Shown here: positions 1 to 5,274 of the stretch, one piece after another
How positions within the stretch are numbered: position 1 is the first letter of the stretch
Layout of the letters: every line of letters begins with the position of its first letter
Assembly: GCA_019236035.1 (NCBI GenBank)
Contig: JAFAJU010000416.1
Location: 1 to 5,959 of the forward strand
Direction: 5' to 3'
DNA length: 5,959 bases
Source: Verrucomicrobiota bacterium
GTDB lineage: Bacteria > Verrucomicrobiota > Verrucomicrobiia > Chthoniobacterales > JAFAMB01
The notes under the pieces: generated by a model
Databases searched by the model: none
Told to the model about the DNA's origin: nothing
What the model saw: only the letters and a program-made list of their open reading frames with translations
Position numbers and translations under genes: made by a program

Positions 1-662
1 CGGAGACCTATGGCTGCCGCGTTGCCTAAGATTTTCGGATCTTCTATTTCAGGACCTGCAAACTCGAACCCCTGGCCTTCCGGCGTTTTGAGGAAACCAA
101 AACCAGCCTGCGCTTCATCCTGGAGGCTCGCATCTAGACGCCCCGACTTCAGGTCGGCGTAAACCTGATCCTGATTCTGGTACGATACGACCTTGACTCC
201 CTGGGGCTCGAAGTACGTCCGGGCGTATGTCTCCTGGATCGTCCCTTGCTCAACTCCGATGCTTTTTCCCCGAAGAGATTCCGCGGTTGGCAACAAGTTC
301 GAGCCGGTTTTGGCCACCATTCGGGTTGGCGAGGAAGAGATCTTATCGGTGAAATCAATCTGTTGAAGTCTCTTCGGGGTGACCGACATATCCGACAACA
401 CTGCGTCGATCTTGCGCGCTTGCAGAGCCGGAATCATCCCGTCAAAGTCATTTTCTACCCACACGCATTTCGCGTTCAGTTTCGCGCAAAGCGCGTTGCC
501 CAGATCGATATCGAAGCCGACCAGGCGACCGTCGGCCGCCTTCGACTCGAACGGCGGATAGCTCGGATCAACCCCGAAACGAATCACTTTCCAGTCCTTG
601 GCCGAGGCGCATAGGGACCAGGCCATCAGCGGGACAAACAGGAATGCGAAGAGCTTTTTCAT
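1..662 (-). CDS. Periplasmic amino-acid-binding protein of an ABC importer, HisJ/LAO (SBP_bac_3) family, C-terminus cut off by the window
   Basis: This protein would capture a polar or basic amino acid in the periplasm and deliver it to an inner-membrane ABC permease. The reading frame is open from ATG at 662-660 to base 1 with no stop (220 codons). A weak AGG lies 8 bases before the ATG. Residues 1-21 form a signal peptide ending in A-S-A before KDW. With cleavage there, mature numbering matches the Salmonella HisJ/LAO proteins as I recall them: D11 and Y14 (in DPSYPPFE), S72 and R77 (in SDMSVTPKR), D161 (in LQDEAQAG), and the cysteine pair C38/C45 that forms a disulfide in LAO. GFDIDLGNALC (residues 49-59) is the family signature. 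Position 70, Ser in LAO, is Asp here. Family members are about 260 residues, so roughly 40 are missing. Ligand specificity (His, Arg, Lys or other) cannot be settled. No permease or ATPase partner is visible; they may lie to the left. Confidence 0.93.
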   Translation of the reverse strand, partial: MKKLFAFLFVPLMAWSLCASAKDWKVIRFGVDPSYPPFESKAADGRLVGFDIDLGNALCAKLNAKCVWVENDFDGMIPALQARKIDAVLSDMSVTPKRLQQIDFTDKISSSPTRMVAKTGSNLLPTAESLRGKSIGVEQGTIQETYARTYFEPQGVKVVSYQNQDQVYADLKSGRLDASLQDEAQAGFGFLKTPEGQGFEFAGPEIEDPKILGNAAAIGL

Positions 663-843
663 TGCGTGAACCTGTCGTGCTGCTTTGCTCTGCGAATTGA
701 TTCCGAAGTGTGTAAATCGAAACAGCCTCGCTGTCTGCTCTAAATAACGAAGAAAATCTGCACAGAAGCACACGAAGATCACGAAGAGAAAAACCCGTAC
801 ATCCACTGGAACCCACGTCCATGTCAGTGCTAATACGAAGTCT
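663..843. promoter_or_regulatory. Divergent intergenic region between the amino-acid-binding protein and the oxidoreductase pair
   Basis: These 181 bases must carry the control signals for both divergent genes, but I find no convincing sigma70 -35/-10 pair on either strand. Visible structure consists of a perfect short palindrome, ACAGC-CTC-GCTGT (722-734), and several ACGAAG copies listed separately. An 11-codon frame (821-856) overlaps the GTG start of the next gene out of frame and has no clear ribosome-binding site, so I do not call it. The two genes are transcribed away from each other, so they can share a regulator but not a transcript. Confidence 0.45.
747..840 (+). repeat. Four ACGAAG copies, including a tandem CACGAAGA pair
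   Basis: ACGAAG occurs at 747-752, 772-777, 781-786 and 835-840. The middle two belong to an 8-base CACGAAGA repeated at 771-778 and 780-787, a 9-base period. The last copy ends three bases before the GTG start codon at 844. It may be a degenerate dispersed non-coding repeat, a transcription-factor site, or chance in A/G-rich DNA. Its function is unknown. Confidence 0.5.
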
Positions 844-1905
844 GTGGCTAAATTGACTGTCAGCTTCGTTGGCGGCGGCACAGGTGGACAACTCAGCCTG
901 GATGCCGTTGCTGCTTCCGAGTTCTATCAACCCGCTGCTCTGGCAGATCTTCGCCCGGAGGTCGGTACGCAACTGGGCAAAAAGTATCCGGAACTTCAGA
1001 CGTTTACTGATTTCCGAGAAATGTTCCAGGCTTGTCCTACGAACATCGTCTGCGTGAGCACCTATCCTCCTTCGCACGAACTCGTGACCCTGGAAGCTCT
1101 GAAACTACCGCTGAAGGCTATCCTGGTCGAAAAACCGCTTGGGCACACCGTTGCCTCCGGGCGGCGTATTTTGGAGGCCGTCAAACAGAGAAATATCCCG
1201 ATGGCCGTCCCTCATGGGTTGATGGTGAAACGCTGCCCTCTCCAAATCATTGAACGGACAAAAAACGGGGAGATCGGAGAATTAAAGCTGGTCGAAATCC
1301 AGTCCCCCGCTTGGGATATTCTCAATGCCGGGATCCATTGGCTCAATTTTGCGGTTAACCTCAATGGGCGGTCGCCGGCTCACTCGGTCCTGGCCGCCTG
1401 CGATAAAACAACTCGAACGTTTCGAGACGGGATGCAGGTCGAAACGGTTGCGGTTACGTATGTGCAGATGGTAAACGGGGTCCGAATTGCGATGCAGACC
1501 GGCGACACCATTCGATCGAACGGCCGCCGAGATGGAACGACATTTCGCATCATCGGTACTGCCGGCCAAATCGAGTTCTGGGGCTGGCATCCAGATTACT
1601 TTCTGATTAACCCAGAACACCCCGAGGGAAAACTGATTGCGCCCGCCGAGGAAGGGACCTCCACGCACCAGCGCCACCTCGAGAATCTCCTCCCGATGAT
1701 CGATTCCGGTGCCCCGGATTATTCATTGCCGGAAAGCTCCTTGATGGCACTCGAGATCTGCGAGGCCGCCTATCTCTCCGCGAGACACGGAGTTGAGGTA
1801 AAATTTCCACTGAACCAATTTGAGATCCCTCCGCCGAATGACTGGGAGCCCGGTCAGCCTTATTTCAGTGGGCAAGGGGGACGGGACGGAAGGAAGCTTC
1901 CATGA
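844..1905 (+). CDS. Gfo/Idh/MocA-family oxidoreductase with intact E-K-P motif
   Basis: This is a cytoplasmic NAD(P)-dependent dehydrogenase-type protein (353 aa, normal for the family) that would oxidise or reduce a hydroxyl or keto group of a sugar, sugar acid or cyclitol. The N-terminal Rossmann fold opens with SFVGGGTGG (residues 7-15). LVEKPLG (94-100) is the classic E-K-P motif, with K97 the expected catalytic lysine. WDILNAGIHWLNF (157-169) supplies the downstream D...G-x-H segment, with H165 a likely active-site residue. RIIGTAGQIEFWG (235-247) and the C-terminal helix ending in LSARHGVEVKFPL (311-323) are typical of the C-terminal alpha/beta domain. GTG at 844 is the start because the frame is closed upstream by TAA at 745-747 and holds no ATG before the Rossmann strand. 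There is no strong Shine-Dalgarno; GAAG lies at 837-840. The stop overlaps the next start as ATGA, indicating co-translation with the second oxidoreductase. Substrate unknown. Confidence 0.9.
   Translation: MAKLTVSFVGGGTGGQLSLDAVAASEFYQPAALADLRPEVGTQLGKKYPELQTFTDFREMFQACPTNIVCVSTYPPSHELVTLEALKLPLKAILVEKPLGHTVASGRRILEAVKQRNIPMAVPHGLMVKRCPLQIIERTKNGEIGELKLVEIQSPAWDILNAGIHWLNFAVNLNGRSPAHSVLAACDKTTRTFRDGMQVETVAVTYVQMVNGVRIAMQTGDTIRSNGRRDGTTFRIIGTAGQIEFWGWHPDYFLINPEHPEGKLIAPAEEGTSTHQRHLENLLPMIDSGAPDYSLPESSLMALEICEAAYLSARHGVEVKFPLNQFEIPPPNDWEPGQPYFSGQGGRDGRKLP
1891..1896 (+). promoter_or_regulatory. Ribosome-binding site of the second oxidoreductase
   Basis: AGGAAG sits five bases before ATG at 1902, inside the end of the upstream coding region. 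It is the best Shine-Dalgarno in the oxidoreductase pair and fixes this start, which overlaps the preceding stop codon by four bases (ATGA). Confidence 0.7.
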
Positions 1906-2978
1906 CCGCGCCAATCGTCTTCGGGCTTGTCGGTGGGGGCTGGCGGGCAGAGTTCTATTTTCGCATTGCGCAAGCATTGCCCGCACAATTCCAGATCGCA
2001 GGTTGTGCGGCGAGGAGCGAAGCGACCCGCGCTCGCATCAAACGCGCATGGAACATTCGGGTCTTCGATAAAATTGATGCCTTGCTGGATCAGCATCTCG
2101 ATTTCGTGGTCACATCGGTGCCTCGGGCGACCTCTCCACCTCTTCTGGTCGAACTGACGTCTCGCGATGTGCCTGTCCTCGCGGAAACCCCGCCCGCGCC
2201 CGATTTGGAAGCGTTGATTCAGCTGAGGAAAGAACTCCCCGCAAATGCTCGGGTGCAGGTTGCCGAACAATATCCCTACCAACCTCTCCACGCCGCCCGA
2301 CTGGCCTTTGCTCGTTCGGGCAAATTGGGGGAAATCCGGCAGGTGCAGGTTTCGGTGGCACACGGTTACCACGGCATTGCATTGATTCGGAAGTTCCTCA
2401 ACGTCAGCCAGGAGAGCGCCATCATTGAGGCATTCGAGTTCAAATCGCCTTTGATCGCGGGTCCGGGTCGCACCGGTCCTCCAACGGAAGAAAGGGAAAT
2501 CGAATCCACTCAGGTCATCGCCCACCTTCAATTTGGCCGCAAGCTTGCGGTCTTTGACTTTGCTCCCGACCAATATTTTTCCTGGATACGGTCTCAACGC
2601 TTCCTAGTCCGGGGGGACCGAGGAGAAATCAACAATCTGGAGGCGAGTTATCTGATCGACTTTCGGACGCCGGCCAGCATGCGATTTGAGAGACACGATG
2701 CCGGCCAGAAGGGAAATTTAGAGGGCTATTACCACAAAGGCTACACCGTAGGTGGTGCTTGGTTTTACCAAAATCCATTGATCCCCGGACGGTTGTCGGA
2801 CGACGAAATTGCCGTTGGGACCTGTCTTAGGCTAATGGCTCATTACGTGGAAAGTGGAGAATCGTTTTACAGCCTGGCTGAGGCATCCCAAGACCATTAC
2901 CTGAGCCTAATAATTGACGAGGCGGCCAGGACGGGAAAGAAATTGGAGAGCTCAAGCCAAGTCTGGGGCTCAGGGTAG
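1902..2978 (+). CDS. Gfo/Idh/MocA-family oxidoreductase, variant with E-T-P in place of E-K-P
   Basis: This is a 358-aa protein with a Rossmann N-terminus, FGLVGGGWRAEFY (residues 7-19), and a C-terminal Gfo/Idh-type domain. At the position of the classic E-K-P loop it reads VLAETPPAPD (92-101), with T96 where the catalytic lysine normally sits. Other conserved-looking blocks are AEQYPYQPLHAARL (121-134), AHGYHGIALIRKFL (153-166), FSWIRSQRFLVRGDRGEINN (226-245), GYYHKGY (275-281) and SFYSLAEASQDHYL (321-334). From memory, these blocks and the ETPPAPD loop recur in homologues from Firmicutes and other phyla, so the change is probably a subfamily trait and not decay. Histidines 154 and 157 could serve in the active site. 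It is coupled to the preceding oxidoreductase by an ATGA overlap and has its own AGGAAG site. The two proteins may act in one pathway or as a complex. The substrate, and whether it catalyses on its own, are unknown. The frame is intact and ends in TAG at 2976-2978. Confidence 0.88.
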   Translation: MTAPIVFGLVGGGWRAEFYFRIAQALPAQFQIAGCAARSEATRARIKRAWNIRVFDKIDALLDQHLDFVVTSVPRATSPPLLVELTSRDVPVLAETPPAPDLEALIQLRKELPANARVQVAEQYPYQPLHAARLAFARSGKLGEIRQVQVSVAHGYHGIALIRKFLNVSQESAIIEAFEFKSPLIAGPGRTGPPTEEREIESTQVIAHLQFGRKLAVFDFAPDQYFSWIRSQRFLVRGDRGEINNLEASYLIDFRTPASMRFERHDAGQKGNLEGYYHKGYTVGGAWFYQNPLIPGRLSDDEIAVGTCLRLMAHYVESGESFYSLAEASQDHYLSLIIDEAARTGKKLESSSQVWGSG

Positions 2979-3022
2979 GCTTCAATGGTTCAACCATCGA
3001 CGCTTCATCGGGGGAAGCCTTT
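2977..3022 (+). terminator. Stem-loop after the oxidoreductase pair, possible weak terminator
   Basis: AGGCTTC (2977-2983) pairs with GAAGCCT (3014-3020), starting within the TAG stop codon. Inside it ATGGTTCAACCAT (2985-2997) forms a smaller hairpin. The outer stem is followed by only two further T bases before TAACC, so the U-tract of an intrinsic terminator is poor. It may be a weak or Rho-assisted terminator, or an mRNA-stabilising 3' structure. Confidence 0.35.
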
Positions 3023-3046
3023 AACCTAAATGCCGAAGTTGAGAAG

Positions 3047-3193
3047 TCGTGCTCGTGCTCCTGCTCGTGCTCATCCTTGAGAATTCTGCACATCTCGCGG
3101 TCAGAGTGATCGAACAAGATAAATTGCCGAAGGCTCGGGCTCTCTTTTCGGCGCCGAAGTCCCACAGATCGAGCACGAGGAGGACGAGCACGA
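3047..3193. repeat. Imperfect inverted repeat built from GAGCACGA units
   Basis: The left arm (3047-3075) is made of TCGTGCTC/GTGCTC units. The right arm (3167-3193) is its imperfect reverse complement. Ten bases (3047-3056) pair exactly with 3184-3193 and nine (3064-3072) pair exactly with 3171-3179, around an uneven internal loop. The roughly 90-base spacer holds a smaller GCCGAA/TTCGGC stem (3126-3131 with 3147-3152). No transposase, target-site duplication or credible gene is present. It resembles a dispersed non-coding repeat or a long RNA stem-loop; I cannot name a family. Confidence 0.6.
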
Positions 3194-3404
3194 TTCCCCT
3201 GGCTTCGCAATCTGGGTTTGAAGGTCAGTATCTTTGCTTTTTGGCGTAGGAAAGGCTGAATAAAAATTTCTTGATGCTCCGACGGTGCGTGATAATTAGT
3301 AATCAGTAATACGCTTTACCTGGGCGCCTGCGATCTTTCGCGCCAAACAAAAAAGGATCGTTAAGAAGCCACCTGAAGAAAAGTCAGTCAGCTCCCCCCG
3401 CGCA
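3194..3404 (+). promoter_or_regulatory. Leader region of the sugar ABC importer; promoter not clearly resolved
   Basis: This is the non-coding stretch immediately before the importer genes, so their promoter should lie here if they form their own operon. TTGATG (3271-3276) followed by TAATTA (3293-3298, 16-base gap) is a weak candidate; GATAAT (3291-3296) is a better -10 but only 14 bases away. A 7-base-period direct repeat, AGTAAT at 3298-3303 and 3305-3310, could be an operator half-site pair. GGCGC (3323-3327) and GCGCC (3340-3344) form a short stem, followed by an A-rich run. No gene is supported. Confidence 0.3.
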
Positions 3405-4358
3405 ATGTCTGACCGAAAACCGTCGCCAATTTCGCCGATTCCTAGAGCGATTCCGCGCGAACCGATTCGACCGGCGTTCTTAGGCGGGTTGTTTTACAAG
3501 GATTCTGTTTGTGCTTGGATTTTCATTGCCCCGGCCCTCATCGGATTCACGGTGTTCTACCTGGTACCATGCATTCGAGCGGTCCATATCAGTCTGACCG
3601 ATTGGAATCTGCTGCGCCTCCCAAAATTCGTCGGGTTTCAGAATTATATTCGGCTATGGGCTGACCAGCGATTCTGGAACGCGATGCGCGTCACTGTGCT
3701 TTACGTGCTTTACAACATCCCGATCCAAACGGTCATCGGACTGCTCTTGGCGTCATTGCTCGACCGAATAGGCCGTTCTGTGCTGTTGCGATCGATCATT
3801 CTCACCCCCTATCTGATCGCGAATGTCATCGCGGCGATTTTGTGGTTTTGGATGCTTGATCCTCTGCTCGGCTTCATCAACGCCCTTCTGCACTCGGTGG
3901 GTTTCCAATCAATCCCGTTCTTCAGCGACCAGCGGCTCGCGTTGCCCACAATCGCTGCAGTCAACATCTGGCGCCACATGGGATTCGTTGCGCTGTTGTT
4001 CTACACGGGGATGCAGGGCATCCCGCGCAGTCTTTATGAGGCAGCTCGAATCGAAGGAGCCGGACCCTGGCAAAGCTTTTGGAATATTACGCTACCGTTG
4101 CTGCGGCCGACACTGGTCTTTGTTCTGGTGACGAGCATCATCGGCTCATTTCAAATATTCGATTCGATCGCCGTAACGACACTCGGGGGCCCGGTTGATT
4201 CGACCCGCAGCATCGTCTGGTATATCTACGAGTCGAGTTTCGAGAACTACAAAATGGGTTACGCATCGGCGATGTCATGCGTCCTGTTCCTGTGTCTCAC
4301 CGTTGTTACGATCGCTCAAATGCGGATTTTGCGATCCGGTCAATCGGAGCTCGGATGA
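3405..4358 (+). CDS. CUT1-type sugar ABC transporter permease, MalF/UgpA-like
   Basis: This is one of the two inner-membrane subunits forming the channel of a carbohydrate importer. It has 317 residues with about six transmembrane segments near residues 36-58, 93-118, 128-150, 180-203, 236-258 and 288-308, as in the short MalF-like proteins (UgpA, MsmF). The EAA loop that contacts the ATPase is clear: YEAARIEGAGPWQSFWNITL at 211-230, followed by PLLRP. TDWN (65-68) and the FVGFQNY segment after helix 1 are also typical. The N-terminal 34 residues are cytosolic, rich in proline and arginine, and lack any good ribosome-binding site (the bases before the ATG are a C run). A TTG at 3489 preceded by AGGCGGG is an alternative start giving a shorter tail. 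Its stop overlaps the next permease start as ATGA. The cargo is probably a sugar, oligosaccharide or glycoside; the exact one is unknown. Confidence 0.93.
   Translation: MSDRKPSPISPIPRAIPREPIRPAFLGGLFYKDSVCAWIFIAPALIGFTVFYLVPCIRAVHISLTDWNLLRLPKFVGFQNYIRLWADQRFWNAMRVTVLYVLYNIPIQTVIGLLLASLLDRIGRSVLLRSIILTPYLIANVIAAILWFWMLDPLLGFINALLHSVGFQSIPFFSDQRLALPTIAAVNIWRHMGFVALLFYTGMQGIPRSLYEAARIEGAGPWQSFWNITLPLLRPTLVFVLVTSIIGSFQIFDSIAVTTLGGPVDSTRSIVWYIYESSFENYKMGYASAMSCVLFLCLTVVTIAQMRILRSGQSELG
4346..4349 (+). promoter_or_regulatory. Ribosome-binding site that decides the start of the second permease
   Basis: GGAG lies five bases before ATG at 4355 and selects this start. The same frame has an earlier ATG at 4277, which would add 26 residues (opening MRPVPVSHR) that resemble no permease N-terminus and lie wholly within the preceding gene. 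Confidence 0.7.
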
Positions 4359-5245
4359 AATCAAATTCAGCTCGACTACCTCTCGCTCGTTGGTGCGGCT
4401 ACGCCATATTGGCTTTGTTCGCGATTATCTCGTTGGGCCCGATATTGATCGCCGTAAAAACAGCTGTCAGCGACAGCAAGACGCTGTTCAGCAGCGCGAG
4501 TTCGTTTTTGCCGCAGGATCCGACACTTTTCAATCTCCAGCGCGTACTCGGCTGGGCGAATCCGGCAGACCCTCGAATGGAGCGGATGAGCTACGGCAAA
4601 ATCGACTTTTTTCGTGCATTGATTAACAGCGTCATCTTCACCCTCCTTGCCGTTGTCCCCCAAATTGCATTCAGTGCGATGGCCGCTTACGCCTTCGCTC
4701 GACTGCAATTTCTGGGTCGCCGGTTGATCTTCTTTCTATTCCTTTCCGCCACGATGATCCCGGGCATTGTCCTCTTTATTCCGAACTTTGTTCTGATCAA
4801 AGACCTCGGCTGGTTGAACACTTATCAGGGCATGGCGGCTCCGTACGCGCTCATGACCCCTTTCGCAGTCTTCTTTCTGCGGCAGATGTTTTTGTCTACT
4901 CCGCGTGAGTTGGAGGAGTGCGCACGCATTGACGGAGCATCTTATATTTCGATTTTCTTCCGCATCGTGTTGCCGTTTCACCGGTCAGCGCTCGCGACGC
5001 TCACAATTATTGCATCGCTCTCAGCCTGGAACGAATTCTTCTGGCCGTTTCTTGTCGGCCGTTCCGAGTCGGTGCGTGTAATGGCCGTCGCGATCAACGC
5101 GTTTCGCCAGCAGCAAGCCGGCGGTACTCCAGATTGGAGCGGACTCATGGCCTGCACCGTTCTCGGTATGCTGCCCATTTTTGTTTTGCTGCTGCTTTTC
5201 GGGCGAAAGGTAGTGGAATCCTTCCAATCCGCCGGTCCGAAATAA
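4355..5245 (+). CDS. CUT1-type sugar ABC transporter permease, MalG/UgpE-like
   Basis: This is the second channel-forming inner-membrane subunit, partner of the upstream MalF-like protein. From ATG 4355 it has 296 residues, a normal MalG-family length. Transmembrane segments lie near residues 13-34, 86-112, 123-146, 160-178, 209-232 and 265-283. The EAA loop is ELEECARIDGASYISIFFRI (185-204), followed by VLP, with the G at 194 that docks into the ATPase. MIPGIVLFIPNF (134-145), SAWNEFFWPFLV (223-234) and the short C-terminal tail are characteristic of the family. The start overlaps the preceding stop (ATGA), which fits equal production of the two subunits. The solute-binding protein gene follows after 29 bases without a terminator, so it is probably on the same transcript. 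No nucleotide-binding subunit is encoded in the window; it may lie downstream, or a shared MsmX/MalK-type ATPase may serve. Confidence 0.93.
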   Translation: MKSNSARLPLARWCGYAILALFAIISLGPILIAVKTAVSDSKTLFSSASSFLPQDPTLFNLQRVLGWANPADPRMERMSYGKIDFFRALINSVIFTLLAVVPQIAFSAMAAYAFARLQFLGRRLIFFLFLSATMIPGIVLFIPNFVLIKDLGWLNTYQGMAAPYALMTPFAVFFLRQMFLSTPRELEECARIDGASYISIFFRIVLPFHRSALATLTIIASLSAWNEFFWPFLVGRSESVRVMAVAINAFRQQQAGGTPDWSGLMACTVLGMLPIFVLLLLFGRKVVESFQSAGPK

Positions 5246-5274
5246 CCCAGGTAAATACCCCCCAAATAATAGCC

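Noticed and set aside
821..856. 11-codon frame overlapping the GTG start of the first oxidoreductase, considered as a leader peptide
   Set aside because: There is no clear ribosome-binding site, no regulatory codon run and no attenuator-like hairpins after it.
568..1077. 169-codon minus-strand open frame spanning the divergent intergenic region
   Set aside because: It runs antisense into the oxidoreductase gene and out of frame over the binding-protein signal peptide. Its translation resembles no protein family and both overlapping genes are convincing.
1860..2597. 245-codon minus-strand open frame opposite the second oxidoreductase
   Set aside because: It is antisense to a well-supported gene, its composition is typical of a shadow frame, and it has no recognisable motif.
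3047..3193. Inverted repeat considered as a CRISPR array or insertion-sequence ends
   Set aside because: There are only two facing arms of very short units with no regularly spaced direct repeats, no transposase frame between them, and no evident target duplication.
2827..3210. 127-codon minus-strand open frame covering the inverted repeat
   Set aside because: It runs antisense into the end of the second oxidoreductase, and its acidic His/Glu stretch comes from the GAGCACGA repeat.
3049..3249. 66-codon plus-strand open frame in the large intergenic gap
   Set aside because: It starts inside the GTGCTC repeat, so its leucine/valine-rich opening is a product of the repeat. There is no ribosome-binding site and no family resemblance.
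3323..3355. GGCGC/GCGCC stem considered as a terminator
   Set aside because: The stem is followed by an A-rich run, not T, on the plus strand, and no gene ends toward it on the minus strand.
4277..4354. Upstream extension of the MalG-like permease to an earlier ATG
   Set aside because: The added residues lie wholly within the preceding permease gene in another frame and look non-membrane, while GGAG five bases before ATG 4355 and the ATGA overlap favour the shorter start.
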